Assembly: GCA_023382715.1 (NCBI GenBank)
Contig: JAHDWP010000002.1
Coordinates: forward strand, 165,923 to 229,922
Direction: 5' to 3'
DNA length: 64,000 nt
Source of the DNA: Anaerolineae bacterium
GTDB taxonomy: Bacteria; Chloroflexota; Anaerolineae; Aggregatilineales; Aggregatilineaceae
The position numbers were made by a program, and so were the translations under genes. Shown here in pieces: positions 24,568 to 33,932 of the stretch (position 1 is its first letter; the number at the start of each line of letters is the position of its first letter). The notes below the pieces were generated by a model, which was given only the letters and a program-made list of their open reading frames with translations, ran no database searches and was not told the DNA's origin.

Positions 24568-24765
24568 GGCTTGGCTCAGGGCTATCGCACCAAAACCCGC
24601 TACGCAAGCGTCTCCTTGAGAGGCCGTCTGCGAAGAGAGAGGGCCGGGGGCGAGATTCTCAAACGGCTTCTCAGTCTTTACGCGCGCCTGCCTGGGGGGC
24701 ATTCTTGCTCCCCGGCGGGCGTGACGCTAGACTCAGGCCGGTCATTGAACCAGTGAGGGACAACC

Positions 24766-25821
24766 ATGCTCGACCGACGCACCCACGCTGTCCGCCGGGT
24801 GATGCGCGCCGCTGGCTGGCTGCTGCTCCGGCTGTTGGCGCGTCCGACTATCGCCGGGCGCGAGCATCTGGACGTGTCCGGCCCGGCGATCTACGCCGCC
24901 AACCACGCTTCGACGTTCGACGCGCTGCTGCTCTTCGTGCTGCTCCCGCGCGATACGATCTTCGTCGGGCCGGGCGATTTCCCCTTGCTATGGCCGGCCA
25001 ACTGGCTCGTGCGCCACGCCGGGCTGATTCTGATGAAGCGCGGCGCAGTAGACCGCGAGGGGCTGAAGCGGATGCTGGCCCATTTGCAGGACGGCGGTCG
25101 GCTGGGCATTTTCCCGGAGGGGGGCACCTGGGAGAAGCCGATTGACGACGTCAAGTCCGGCGCGGCGTACCTGTCGCAGGCGGCAGGCGCGCGCATCGTG
25201 CCGATGGCCTTCGGCGGCACCTACCAGGTCTGGCGGCGCATGTTCCTGCTGCGCTTGCCGCGCGTCACGGTGACCATCGGCCCGCCGCTGCCGCCTGTCG
25301 CCGTCTCGGGCGACCGTCAGCGCCGCCAGGCAGACCTGGAGGCGGCGTCGGTGCGCCTGATGCGGCAGATTTACACCATGCTGCCGCCCGCGACCCAGGC
25401 GCACTACGACCGGCAGGCGCGGCTGGAATTTCGCGGCGAGATGCTGTTCCGCCCGAACTCGCTAACGCTGCCCGCCGATATCTCGCTCGACGCGCTGGCC
25501 GAATTGGTCGCCAAGCCCAACCTGTTCAGCCCACTGCATCGCAACGCCCGGCTGCCGGTGCGCCCGTTCGTCCGTCATGGGCGCTTCGTGCGCCCGCGCG
25601 CCATGCAGCGCGCCGCCGACGCGCTGGCCGCTGCCTTCGACGGAGGGGACTTCGCCGGCTATGTGGAATACCGCCTCGGCGAGGCCAAGGCCGCCGAGAT
25701 TCGGGCCGCCCTGGCGGTCATCAGCGCGGCGATGGACGACGCCGAAGTCGCGCGCACCCGTGTCGCTTTTCGCCCGCAAGTGTGGGAGCGCGCGCCGCAC
25801 CAGGACGCGGCATCCCAATGA
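24766..25821 (+). CDS. 1-acyl-sn-glycerol-3-phosphate acyltransferase (PlsC family)
   Basis: A 351-residue PlsC/LPLAT enzyme that adds a fatty acyl chain to lysophosphatidate or a related lysolipid at the inner face of the membrane. The HX4D catalytic pair is His47 and Asp52 in NHASTFD; the second block is FPEGGTWEKP (about 119-128) and the third VPMAFGGTYQVW. A hydrophobic stretch near the N-terminus anchors it. The last 130 residues form an extra helical domain not present in the minimal enzyme. Divergent from thrS, sharing the intergenic region; the next gene begins 31 bp later. Confidence 0.88.
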   Translation: MLDRRTHAVRRVMRAAGWLLLRLLARPTIAGREHLDVSGPAIYAANHASTFDALLLFVLLPRDTIFVGPGDFPLLWPANWLVRHAGLILMKRGAVDREGLKRMLAHLQDGGRLGIFPEGGTWEKPIDDVKSGAAYLSQAAGARIVPMAFGGTYQVWRRMFLLRLPRVTVTIGPPLPPVAVSGDRQRRQADLEAASVRLMRQIYTMLPPATQAHYDRQARLEFRGEMLFRPNSLTLPADISLDALAELVAKPNLFSPLHRNARLPVRPFVRHGRFVRPRAMQRAADALAAAFDGGDFAGYVEYRLGEAKAAEIRAALAVISAAMDDAEVARTRVAFRPQVWERAPHQDAASQ

Positions 25822-25852
25822 TGTTCACAGTCGCGTGGCCCGGTGACGCCCC

Positions 25853-27415
25853 ATGATACTCAGCATCGCCATCTCCATCCTCATCCCGCTGGCCTTCATG
25901 CTCGGCATCTGGATGCTGGAGATTTATGCCCAGAGCCGGATGCGCACGATGGCGCTGGCGATGGCCTGGGGAGTGGTTGTTTTCATCGTGGCCAGCGTCT
26001 TTCACGACCGGCTGTTGGCCTGGGGTGCGCTCAACTTCGAGCAGGTTGCTACGCTCAGCGCGCCGGTGATCGAGGAATTGCTCAAGGCGCTGCTGATCGT
26101 CGCGCTAGCCTCGCACCTGGCGCTGACCTACACGGTGGACGGCACCGCCTACGGCTTCGCCATCGGCACCGGCTTCGGCATGGCCGAGAACCTCGACTAT
26201 GTGATCAGCAACCCCGACCGCGCTCTGCCCATTGCGCTGAGCCGCGTGCTGTCTGTCAGCCTGATGCACGCTTATACGACCGGCCTGGTGGGCACTGCTG
26301 CGGGCAGCAGCCTGTTCCTGACGCGGCGCGCGCAGCTTCTGCGCGTGGGGGTGAGCGTAGCCGTGGCCATGATCCTGCACGCCGTCTTCAACTGGCTGGT
26401 GCTGGACATGGAGGGCCTGCCAGCGCTGGTGGCCGCTCTGGCCATCGGGTTATCGGGCACGGCGGTGATTGTGTGGCTGATCCAGCACTCGCTCGCCCTG
26501 GAACGGCGCTCGCTCCTGGCGGAGCTGGCCGAAGTGACCAGCACCGGCGAGGCGGTGGCGAGCGCCAATCCCCAACAGATCGCCCAGATACTCACCCGCT
26601 ATCGCGGCACGATCGATCGCGGTCGCGCCGATCAGATTCGGCAGTATGTGACGCTGCAGGCGCGGCTGGGGATGCTGTTGCGCAGCGCCGCCGTCAACCA
26701 GCGCGCCGACGTGTTCAGCTATCTCGCCGGCGAGATAGCGCGCACCGAGCAACAATTGGGCGCGCTGCGCAGCGCGATGGGCCTCTACACGCTGATCTGG
26801 CTGCGCACCGTGCTGCCCAGCGAGGAAAGCCGCCTGTGGGCGCGCATCAATAGTCACCAGCAGACCGATACGCCCATGCTCGCCCTGATCCTGCACCTGG
26901 ACGAGCGGCGCGCGCGCACCCCGCGCAGTGAAGTGGAGACTCGCAAAACCCTGCTGCACCTGAACCCGCTGTTCCATGAATTGCAGGACAGCGAGCTGGA
27001 AGATGTCGCCCTGCTGCTCAACCAGCACACCTTCCGGGCGAACGATGCCATCATCGAGCCGGATGTGCCGAACGATAAGCTGTACATCGTCGCTTCCGGC
27101 AGCCTGGTATGGACGGCTATTGACGACGACGGCGCGGAGACGATCCTGACCGCCTACGTGCGCGGCGATGTCTTCGGCAAGCTGGGCGTGGTGGATGGGA
27201 TGCCCGACTCCACCCGCGTGAGCTGCCTGGAAATGGTGACCGCCTACTCGCTGGCGCGCGCCGATTTCGTGGCGCTGTCGTATGCCAAACCCCAGGTGAG
27301 CCTGGCCATGATGCGCGAGCTGGCCGGCGAGATTCGCAACCTGGCACTGCTCGCCATGTGGATTCGACGGACGCAGCGCGAGGGGGCCGAGCCGTCGTCC
27401 ACCGGGCGGCGCTGA
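25853..27415 (+). CDS. PrsW-family membrane protease fused to a cyclic-nucleotide-binding domain
   Basis: A 520-residue fusion. The first 225 residues hold about eight helices with the PrsW/CAAX-type intramembrane protease motifs: APVIEELLKALL (Glu74, Glu75), GTGFGMAENLDY, SLMHAYTTGLVG (His139) and ILHAVFNW (His176). A helical linker (about 230-370) leads to a cNMP-binding/CRP-like domain (about 375-505; HELQDSELEDVALLLNQHTF, DKLYIVASGSLVW, GDVFGKLGVVDGMP). PrsW cleaves anti-sigma factors in Bacillus. The fusion suggests that proteolysis of a membrane target is gated by a nucleotide or by CRP-domain dimerisation; that link is inference. Confidence 0.85.
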   Translation: MILSIAISILIPLAFMLGIWMLEIYAQSRMRTMALAMAWGVVVFIVASVFHDRLLAWGALNFEQVATLSAPVIEELLKALLIVALASHLALTYTVDGTAYGFAIGTGFGMAENLDYVISNPDRALPIALSRVLSVSLMHAYTTGLVGTAAGSSLFLTRRAQLLRVGVSVAVAMILHAVFNWLVLDMEGLPALVAALAIGLSGTAVIVWLIQHSLALERRSLLAELAEVTSTGEAVASANPQQIAQILTRYRGTIDRGRADQIRQYVTLQARLGMLLRSAAVNQRADVFSYLAGEIARTEQQLGALRSAMGLYTLIWLRTVLPSEESRLWARINSHQQTDTPMLALILHLDERRARTPRSEVETRKTLLHLNPLFHELQDSELEDVALLLNQHTFRANDAIIEPDVPNDKLYIVASGSLVWTAIDDDGAETILTAYVRGDVFGKLGVVDGMPDSTRVSCLEMVTAYSLARADFVALSYAKPQVSLAMMRELAGEIRNLALLAMWIRRTQREGAEPSSTGRR

Positions 27416-27453
27416 GTATGCCGAGAAAGGCACAACGGCAACTTTCCTGGGGC

Positions 27454-27484
27454 CTTCTCTGCGCTCTCTGCGCCTGTGCGGCTC
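27454..27484 (+). repeat. Right arm of the CTCTGCG-type element, degenerate copy
   Basis: TTCTCTGCGCTCTCTGCG followed by CCTGTGCGGCT matches the right arms at 4515-4544 and 37542-37571. No convincing left arm is visible. It lies 38 bp after the PrsW fusion gene. Confidence 0.65.
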
Positions 27485-27545
27485 AAGAGATTTCGCCTCG
27501 ACGTGGCGGCATGTCCTGCCTTGTATCCCAAAAACCAGGCTTGAC

Positions 27546-27551
27546 TATAAT
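27546..27551 (+). promoter_or_regulatory. Possible -10 box of the binding-protein gene
   Basis: A perfect TATAAT with no good -35 at 17 bp; the nearest is TTGTAT (27521-27526) with a 19-bp spacer. The leader to ATG 27709 would be about 150 bases with no folded motif that I recognise. The rest of the 293-bp gap holds the degenerate CTCTGCG arm. Confidence 0.4.
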
Positions 27552-27708
27552 AAGAGGGACTTGGGCATGGCGGGCGCAGCCGCGGCCTGCTCTCTGCTCT
27601 GTGCTAACGGTTACCGGTCGGCGGCCTGGTGCGCTGATCCCGGCCCTCGACCCCATCATCCGCGACGATGGCGCGACACTGGCTCGCTTCTTCCGTTCAG
27701 GAGGACTC

Positions 27709-29934
27709 ATGATGATGCAGAGAATTGCGATGGCTCACAGCAGAACCCGGCGTTGGCGTGTCGCCGGGCTGGTTCTCACCGTGCTGTTGGTGACTGGGTT
27801 AATCGCCCCGCTGGCCCAGGCCGCGCCGACCCCCCAGGGCAGCGTCTTCCGCATTGGCTATCTCGGCCCGGCGGGCAGCCCGACAGCCAACGGCGCGCAA
27901 CTGGCCATTGACCAGATCAACTCGGTCGGCGGCGTGCGCGCAGCGGGCGGGGCGACCGTCCAGTTGGAGTTGGTGACGCTCGAAGCAGCGCCCACCGTCG
28001 AAGCGCTGCCTGCGGCGCTGGCCGAGCTGCGCGGGCAGGGCGTGGGCGCGCTGCTCGGCCCAGACACGAACGCCCAGATCACGCCGGACACCATCGCGGC
28101 GCTGGCCGAAACCGGGCTGCCCATCTTCTCCCCGGCCACGCAGAACGCTATGACTGACGTGGACGCGACCAATACGCTCTTTCGCACGCGCGCCCCAGAG
28201 CGCGTGCTGAGCAACGCCATCGCCGCCTACCTGACCGGCGACCTGGGCGTTTCCAGCGTGGCCGCCGTGCAGACCGAGGTGGAGTTCACCGAGGCGCTGA
28301 TGGACTTTGAGGCGGCGCTGCAGGCCACAGGCCGCTCGCTGGCCGATTCGATCGCGCTGCCCGGCGGCAGCGACCTGCTCGACGAAGTGCCGCGTCTGCT
28401 CGGCGTCAATCCCGGCGCGGTGGTGATGTGGGGCGCGCCAGAGGACGCGGCGGCCCTTCTGGACGCGCTGCGCGCGGCGGGCTGGAACGGCATCTTCGCT
28501 CACCGCAAGGCCGAGGCGGCGGTGCAATTGGGCGTGCTGCCTGTTGCCCTGGCCGACGGCGTGTACGGCTTCGACTCGTGGTCCTACGCCGACGCGCTGC
28601 CCGCCTCGCGCATTTTCCTGCGCGATTACGTGCTGGCTTTCGGCGAGGTGCCAGGACCGCTGGCCGTGGCCGCCTATGACGCGATGTGGGCGCTGCGCGC
28701 GGCGATGATCGAGGGCGGCGTCACCCCGGCGGGGCTGCGCGCCGCGCTGCTCGGCGGCAAGGCGCGGGCGCTGGTGCAGGGCGTGCTGCGCCCGGTGGAC
28801 TTCGGCAACGGCGACCTGGCGCGCATCGGCGTCGTCTACCGCATCGCTCCGCGCGGCGGCTCGACGGTGGTGGCCCGCTTTGACGATATGGTGCGCCTGG
28901 AGCTGGACCAGGCCGGGGTGCTGCCAGAGCCAGCGATCCCGGAGCCTACCGCCGTGCCGGAAGAGGCGACGCCCGCCCCAACCGAAGTGCTGGAGGGCGT
29001 ATGGGCCGAGGTGACGGCCAACGTGCTCAATGTGCGCAGCGGGCCGGGCTTCGAGTTCGACCAGATCGGGCAGATCAAAGCGGGCGAGCGCTATCGCATC
29101 CAGGGGGCCTCTGCCGACTATAGCTGGCTGGTCATCGAGTATCAGGGTGCCTTCGGCTGGGTGAGGGCTGAGTACGCGCGGATTCTCGGCGACATCAACC
29201 TGGTATCCGTCGTGCAGTCGCCGCCCACGCCCACCCCGGCGGCCTCACCCACATCGCCGCTGCCAGCTGAGCCGGACATCGTGATTGACTCGGTCGCGCT
29301 CAGCCCCAGCCAGCCCATCCCCAACAAGCCGTTCACGGCGACCGTCACCGTGCGCAACGCCGGCGGCGGCGCGACGGGGCGCTTCGCGGTGGCGGCCACG
29401 TGGGAGCCGGGCGCGGTCTACACGTCGGCGTTTGTGGAAGGGTTGCCCGGTGGGCAGAGCATCCCCGTACAGCTCAGCGGCACGCTGATCGGCACCGGCG
29501 TCTTCCAGGTGGCGGTGGTGGCCGATCTCAACAACGAAGTGGTCGAGTTGAACGAAGGCAACAACCTGTTCAACGTGTCCTATCGTGTGGACTACCCGCT
29601 ACTGGCCAACCAGGTCAACATTCAGCTTGGGCCGAACACGCAGTGGGATATGTTCGGCGGCACGCCGGACTTCCTGTGGGATGGCTACAACATCGCCATG
29701 CTCAACGGCGCGCAGATCGGGGTGCTGAGCGGCGTCACCTATGAGAATGTGCACTACGACATGCTGACGCCCGCCGTGATCAACAACACGACCGGGGTCG
29801 GCACGGACAAGGTGCAGCCCGGCGCCGTGTTCGGCATGACCATCCCCGAAGGGCGGCGCGCTGTGATCCGCGTGGATAACCGTTCCGGCGAGACGGTTTG
29901 GCTTAGCTATCACGTCTACAACGACACGCCGTAG
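27709..29934 (+). CDS. Secreted multidomain protein: type 1 binding domain + SH3 + CARDB
   Basis: A 741-residue exported protein beginning at ATG 27709 after CAGGAGGACTC. Signal peptide about 14-39 (ends AQAAP). Residues about 46-400 form a Leu/Ile/Val-binding-like periplasmic domain (RIGYLGPAGSPTANGAQLAI, LLGPDTNAQITPDTIAALA, VAAYDAMWALRAAM). A bacterial SH3 domain (about 431-490, VLNVRSGPGFEFDQIGQI) and a CARDB/CBM-like sandwich (about 522-630, VTVRNAGGGATGRFAV, LNEGNNLFNVSYRVDYP) follow. A last beta domain of about 110 residues is unrecognised. It probably senses or binds a ligand at the cell wall; there are no permease genes here. Confidence 0.85.
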   Translation: MMMQRIAMAHSRTRRWRVAGLVLTVLLVTGLIAPLAQAAPTPQGSVFRIGYLGPAGSPTANGAQLAIDQINSVGGVRAAGGATVQLELVTLEAAPTVEALPAALAELRGQGVGALLGPDTNAQITPDTIAALAETGLPIFSPATQNAMTDVDATNTLFRTRAPERVLSNAIAAYLTGDLGVSSVAAVQTEVEFTEALMDFEAALQATGRSLADSIALPGGSDLLDEVPRLLGVNPGAVVMWGAPEDAAALLDALRAAGWNGIFAHRKAEAAVQLGVLPVALADGVYGFDSWSYADALPASRIFLRDYVLAFGEVPGPLAVAAYDAMWALRAAMIEGGVTPAGLRAALLGGKARALVQGVLRPVDFGNGDLARIGVVYRIAPRGGSTVVARFDDMVRLELDQAGVLPEPAIPEPTAVPEEATPAPTEVLEGVWAEVTANVLNVRSGPGFEFDQIGQIKAGERYRIQGASADYSWLVIEYQGAFGWVRAEYARILGDINLVSVVQSPPTPTPAASPTSPLPAEPDIVIDSVALSPSQPIPNKPFTATVTVRNAGGGATGRFAVAATWEPGAVYTSAFVEGLPGGQSIPVQLSGTLIGTGVFQVAVVADLNNEVVELNEGNNLFNVSYRVDYPLLANQVNIQLGPNTQWDMFGGTPDFLWDGYNIAMLNGAQIGVLSGVTYENVHYDMLTPAVINNTTGVGTDKVQPGAVFGMTIPEGRRAVIRVDNRSGETVWLSYHVYNDTP

Positions 29935-29958
29935 CCCCTGGCGAATCCCGCACTTCCA

Positions 29959-30000
29959 GCCGCCCCCTTCCCGCGCCGCTTTGCTTGGGGAGGGGGCGGC
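29959..30000 (+). repeat. GC-rich hairpin after the binding-protein gene
   Basis: Arms GCCGCCCCCTTCCC and GGGGAGGGGGCGGC enclose a 14-base loop, 25 bp behind the stop. No T-tract on either strand; it may still act as a terminator in this GC-rich genome. Confidence 0.6.
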
Positions 30001-30060
30001 GCAGCGCTGGTGGCCTTGGCGTGCGCCTGTTGCCGGTGATCAGTTGTCGGGGGCTGGTGG

Positions 30061-30150
30061 CCTCACCCCCGCGCGGCGCTGACACACCACGCCGCCCCCT
30101 CTCCGCGCCGGAGAGGGGGCAAGCCGAGCGCCGCGAAGCTGGGGGTGAGG
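30061..30150. repeat. CCTCACCCCC...GGGGGTGAGG hairpin repeat
   Basis: An outer 10-bp stem and an inner CCCCCTCTCC/GGAGAGGGGG stem. The same element is at 10448-10538, degenerate at 50417-50512, and a reduced form is inserted at 62316-62353. It takes up much of the 363-bp gap between the binding-protein gene and the EEP gene. A possible -10 TACAAT for the next gene is at 30225-30230. Confidence 0.8.
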
Positions 30151-30297
30151 TCAATCAGCGCGTCGCTGGCAGCCCTGGCACGTACCCCTCCTCGCCGACG
30201 GCTGGCAAGAACGGGAACTGTGCGTACAATACGGGGATAAAGCGCCGCAGTACCCGGAACGCTTGCTCAGAGCCGCATACACGAGGCCATCTGCCCC

Positions 30298-32475
30298 ATG
30301 TCGCACATACGACAGGACTTTCTCCGTACCCTGGAAGCTGGCGCTGTCGGCCTGTTCTTCGTCCAGGCCGTGCGCTTCACTTATGCCGCGCTCTACGCGC
30401 GGGCCAGCAGCGCCGATCTTGTCGGGCGCGTGCCCGACCCGGCGGCCATCGCCGGCGTGCCGGGGGTCGTCCAGTTGGGGACCGTCCAGGAAGAGATCGC
30501 CCTGCTCGCCGGGCTGCTGCTGGTGCTGCCCCTGCTCAGCCTGATCCTTCGCCGCTGGCGCTGGAGCCTGCCTTTTGCCGTGATCCTGGTGGCGCTGGGC
30601 CGTTCGATGGCCCTGCAGGCGGCTGACCTGCAGGTGCCCGCCGCCTCGCTGGTCGTTGGGGGTGGGCTGCTCTACCTGGCTTTGCTCGTGACGCGGCGAC
30701 CCACGTTCTTCCCGTCGGCGCTGCTGCTGGGCTTCGCTGGCGACCAGATCATTCGCGCGCTGGGCGACACGTTTGATCATAGCTGGCAGCGCAACTACCG
30801 GCTGGCTATCGCCGGGCAGGTGGATGTTGAGATGGGCACGCTCATCGCCGGGGCGGCCATCGCGCTCATCCTGCTCGCGGTGCTGCTGTGGTATTTGGAG
30901 CGGCGCTCGGCGCAAGCCGCGCAGCGAGAAGAAGGGTACGCGCCGCCGCTGGCCGGGCAGATGAACGCCTGGGGTGGGCTGGCCCTGGGCGCGCTGCTGT
31001 TCCTCGAATTCACTGTGCTGGCCCTGCCGAACGCCGCTGCCCGCTGGTCCGGGCTGGGCTACACCGCGCTGGTGCCCTGGCTGCTGGCAGCCACCACGCT
31101 GCCGCTGGTGCCGGAGGTGCGCGACCAGGCGCGGCGCTTCGCGGGCATGTTCGACACGGTCTGGCGCGGCTGGCTGTGGATGCTGCTGCTTGGCTTGCTG
31201 CTCGTCGTCGGGCGTCGCTATGACGGCCTGCTGGCCGGCCTCGCCCTGGTCTTCGCCCAGTTTCTGGCCGGCCTGACGTTGTGGTGGCTGTTCGACGTGG
31301 GGCTGCCTCGCCGCAACCTGACCGGCATCGCCATGCTGCTGTGCCCGATCGGTTTTGGAGCGCTGGCTGTCGGTGACTACTTCACCTATGACTACGCCTA
31401 TGTGCGCGACCTGGCCCCGCCGTACCAGAACGTGGACGACGTGTTGCGCTCCTTCCGGGGTATGGGGCTGGGGCTGGCGCTGGCCGCCGCGCTCGTGCTG
31501 TCCATCCCCATGATTCTGTGGCGGCGGCGCATCCCCTGGCGCGGCGGGCGCGGGGTCTACACCCTGGCTGGCTTGCTGCTGGTCGTCGGAGTCAGCTACG
31601 CCGGGGCATTGGCCGCGTCGGGCAGCATTGTCCGCCGTCCAGCGAACGCCGACTGCCTGCGCCTCGCCACCTTCAACATTCACGGCGGCTATTCGCAGTT
31701 CTTCGACGCCAACCTGGAGCGCGTCGCCCAGCTTGTCGAGCTGAACGGTGTGGATGTCCTGCTGCTGCAGGAAGTGGACACAGGGCGCATGGCCAGCTTC
31801 GGCGTGGACCAGGTGCTGTGGCTGGCCCGGCGGCTGCGCATGGAGGCCGCCTTTTACCCACAGAACGAGGCCCTGCAGGGCATCGCCGTGCTCAGCCGCG
31901 TGCCCATCGAAACCGTGCGCGGCCTAAGCCTGCCTGGCGATGGCAACCAGGCAGCGGTCATGCAGGTGACGCTCAACCCGGAACGTCTCGTCGCCGATCC
32001 GCTGGCAGGTGGGCTGGGGCCGCTGTACGTCTACAACGCCTGGCTCGGCTTTCGCGTCGCCGAGCGCAACGGCCAGCTCATCCCCGAAGGGGAGCAGGAT
32101 CAAAACCGACAATACCGGCGCATGCTCGACTGGATCGCGGCCTGGCACGACCCCGCCTGGAGCGATCGCATCGCCGTCGGTGGCACCTTCAACTTCGGCC
32201 CGGACTCGCCGCTCTATCGCGGCCCGGATTCGCCGCTCTATGCGGCGCTGGGCAACCCAGCCCTGCAAGACCCTGTCGCCAGCCTGCGCGCCGAAGAAGC
32301 CATGACTGTCTTCCTGGTTGACGGAACCACCGCCCGCTTCGATTATCTCTGGACGTACCGGCTGCCGCTCACCGGCGCGATGGTAGACCACAGCCCCGAA
32401 GCGGTCCGCGCGTCCGATCACCGTTCGACCATCGTCGCCGTCAGCCGCCGCGAGGGGATCGTCTGCCCGCCGTAA
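30298..32475 (+). CDS. Polytopic membrane protein with C-terminal endonuclease/exonuclease/phosphatase (EEP) domain
   Basis: A 725-residue protein. About twelve hydrophobic helices fill residues 10-445; an EEP-fold domain follows outside or behind the membrane (about 452-720). EEP motifs: TFNIHGG (near 458, Asn), LLLQEVDTG (Glu near 493) and late SDHRSTIV (Asp/His near 706). The motif normally written GDFN reads GGTFNFGPD near 628-636, so the conserved Asp is Thr. A GPDSPLY duplication (two copies four residues apart) sits at that point. It may act on lipids or be inactive. No ribosome site stands out; ATG 30298 fits the first helix. Confidence 0.8.
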   Translation: MSHIRQDFLRTLEAGAVGLFFVQAVRFTYAALYARASSADLVGRVPDPAAIAGVPGVVQLGTVQEEIALLAGLLLVLPLLSLILRRWRWSLPFAVILVALGRSMALQAADLQVPAASLVVGGGLLYLALLVTRRPTFFPSALLLGFAGDQIIRALGDTFDHSWQRNYRLAIAGQVDVEMGTLIAGAAIALILLAVLLWYLERRSAQAAQREEGYAPPLAGQMNAWGGLALGALLFLEFTVLALPNAAARWSGLGYTALVPWLLAATTLPLVPEVRDQARRFAGMFDTVWRGWLWMLLLGLLLVVGRRYDGLLAGLALVFAQFLAGLTLWWLFDVGLPRRNLTGIAMLLCPIGFGALAVGDYFTYDYAYVRDLAPPYQNVDDVLRSFRGMGLGLALAAALVLSIPMILWRRRIPWRGGRGVYTLAGLLLVVGVSYAGALAASGSIVRRPANADCLRLATFNIHGGYSQFFDANLERVAQLVELNGVDVLLLQEVDTGRMASFGVDQVLWLARRLRMEAAFYPQNEALQGIAVLSRVPIETVRGLSLPGDGNQAAVMQVTLNPERLVADPLAGGLGPLYVYNAWLGFRVAERNGQLIPEGEQDQNRQYRRMLDWIAAWHDPAWSDRIAVGGTFNFGPDSPLYRGPDSPLYAALGNPALQDPVASLRAEEAMTVFLVDGTTARFDYLWTYRLPLTGAMVDHSPEAVRASDHRSTIVAVSRREGIVCPP

Positions 32476-32519
32476 GAGGCGGGTGCGCTGTACCGCTACA
32501 CCTGTGAGGAGCCGCCTTC

Positions 32520-33815
32520 TTGTCCGACTCTGTCCAATCCTATAGCCAGCCGCTCGGCGATGGCCTCGTCCTGCGTGCGCTCGCCGCGCCCTTCGACCCC
32601 GCTGAAGTCGAGCGCCTGGCCCTCTTCAACGCCGCCGTTCACCAGGACCCGCAGGTGGCCGCGCTGACGCGCGGTCTGACTCTGCACTATCCTGCTGCGC
32701 GCCCGGAACACTGGCTGATCGTGGAGGACACAGCGACCGGGCAGATTGTCTCGTCGCTGTGCCTGATTCCCTGGACGTGGCGCTATGCCGACGTGGCGCT
32801 GCGCAGCGGAGAGATGGGCATCGTCGGGACGCTGCCGGACTATCGCCGGCGCGGGCTGGTGCGCGCGCTCGACCATCGCTTCAAGCGCCTGCTCGCCGAG
32901 GAGGGTTTTCACCTCAGCCATATCCAGGGCATCCCTTACTTTTACCGCCAGCTTGGCTATGAGTACGCGCTCCCGCTCGAGGGCGGCTGGCATCTGCGGC
33001 TCGACCAGGTGCCGGACGAGGCGTCAGCGCTCGCCGGGCGGAGCCGCTTCTGCCGGGCCACGCTGGACGATGTGCCTGCGCTCGTCCGCCTGTACGACGA
33101 AGCGGCGCGCCACCTGGACATCAGTGCACCGCGTGACGAGCGCGCCTGGCGCTTCTTGCTGGAACACGAGCCGCTCACGGCCCATGCCTCCGAAACCTGG
33201 CTGCTGCTCGGCCAGGACGGCGAGCCGCGCGGCTATTGGCGCGTGGCGCGTTTCGGCTTTGGCGACGGGTTGATCGTGGACGAAGCATCCTGGCTGACGC
33301 TGGACGCGGCGCAGGCGGTTCTCGGCGAGGCCAAGGCGCAGGCAGCCGAGCGCGGCAAACCGTTCATTCGCCTTTCTGCGCCGGACAGCAACCCCCTGAT
33401 CACCATTGGGCGGGCCTGGGGCGCGCAGGATGCCGGGCGCTATGCCTGGCAGATTCACGTGCCGGACCCGGTGCGCCTGCTGCGCCAGATCGCGCCGGTG
33501 CTGGAGCGGCGGCTGGCGGAGAGCTTCCTGGCGGGGATCACGCGAATCATCTGCTTCGACCTGTACCGCGAGCAGATCGCGCTGCACCTGTCCGAGGGAA
33601 AGGTGACGCGCGTGGAGCGAGGCCCTGTCGCAGAAGTCGCGGGGGCGGTGTATCTGGCGCTGCCGCCCAACCTGCTGGCTCCGCTGGTGCTCGGCTGGCG
33701 CGGACGCGCGGCGCTGGCGGCAGCTTACCCGGACGTGGGCATCTGGGGCGATGCCGAGCCGCTCGCCGACGTGCTCTTCCCGCCGATGACGGCCTTCTTG
33801 CAGACGCAGTATTGA
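32520..33815 (+). CDS. GNAT family N-acetyltransferase
   Basis: A 431-residue acetyltransferase. The first half is a GNAT domain with motif A at about 98-118 (MGIVGTLPDYRRRGLVRAL, the acetyl-CoA loop) after IVSSLCLIPWTWRY. The second half (from about residue 180) looks like a degenerate second GNAT unit plus a C-terminal SCP2-like region (LHLSEGKVTRVERG), the layout seen in Eis-like proteins. It starts at TTG 32520 with GAGGAG ten bases upstream. The substrate is unknown. It follows the EEP gene by 44 bp, probably in one unit. Confidence 0.8.
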   Translation: MSDSVQSYSQPLGDGLVLRALAAPFDPAEVERLALFNAAVHQDPQVAALTRGLTLHYPAARPEHWLIVEDTATGQIVSSLCLIPWTWRYADVALRSGEMGIVGTLPDYRRRGLVRALDHRFKRLLAEEGFHLSHIQGIPYFYRQLGYEYALPLEGGWHLRLDQVPDEASALAGRSRFCRATLDDVPALVRLYDEAARHLDISAPRDERAWRFLLEHEPLTAHASETWLLLGQDGEPRGYWRVARFGFGDGLIVDEASWLTLDAAQAVLGEAKAQAAERGKPFIRLSAPDSNPLITIGRAWGAQDAGRYAWQIHVPDPVRLLRQIAPVLERRLAESFLAGITRIICFDLYREQIALHLSEGKVTRVERGPVAEVAGAVYLALPPNLLAPLVLGWRGRAALAAAYPDVGIWGDAEPLADVLFPPMTAFLQTQY

Positions 33816-33830
33816 TGGGGGTTCCTGGTT

Positions 33831-33865
33831 TTTGGTGATTGGTGATTGGTGATTGGTGATTGGTA
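33831..33865 (+). repeat. Tandem heptamer repeat (TTGGTGA)
   Basis: Nearly five copies of TTGGTGA in a row, followed at 33892-33920 by ACCAAC-rich sequence of the opposite sense. It lies between the convergent GNAT and rnc genes. A looser relative (GATTGGTTGTTGGTGATTAG) is at 45590-45610. Confidence 0.8.
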
Positions 33866-33932
33866 AAAGCAGTACTGCTCCCGGTATGTTCTACCAGGAA
33901 CCAACAACCAACGACAACCAATCCGCCTGCTG

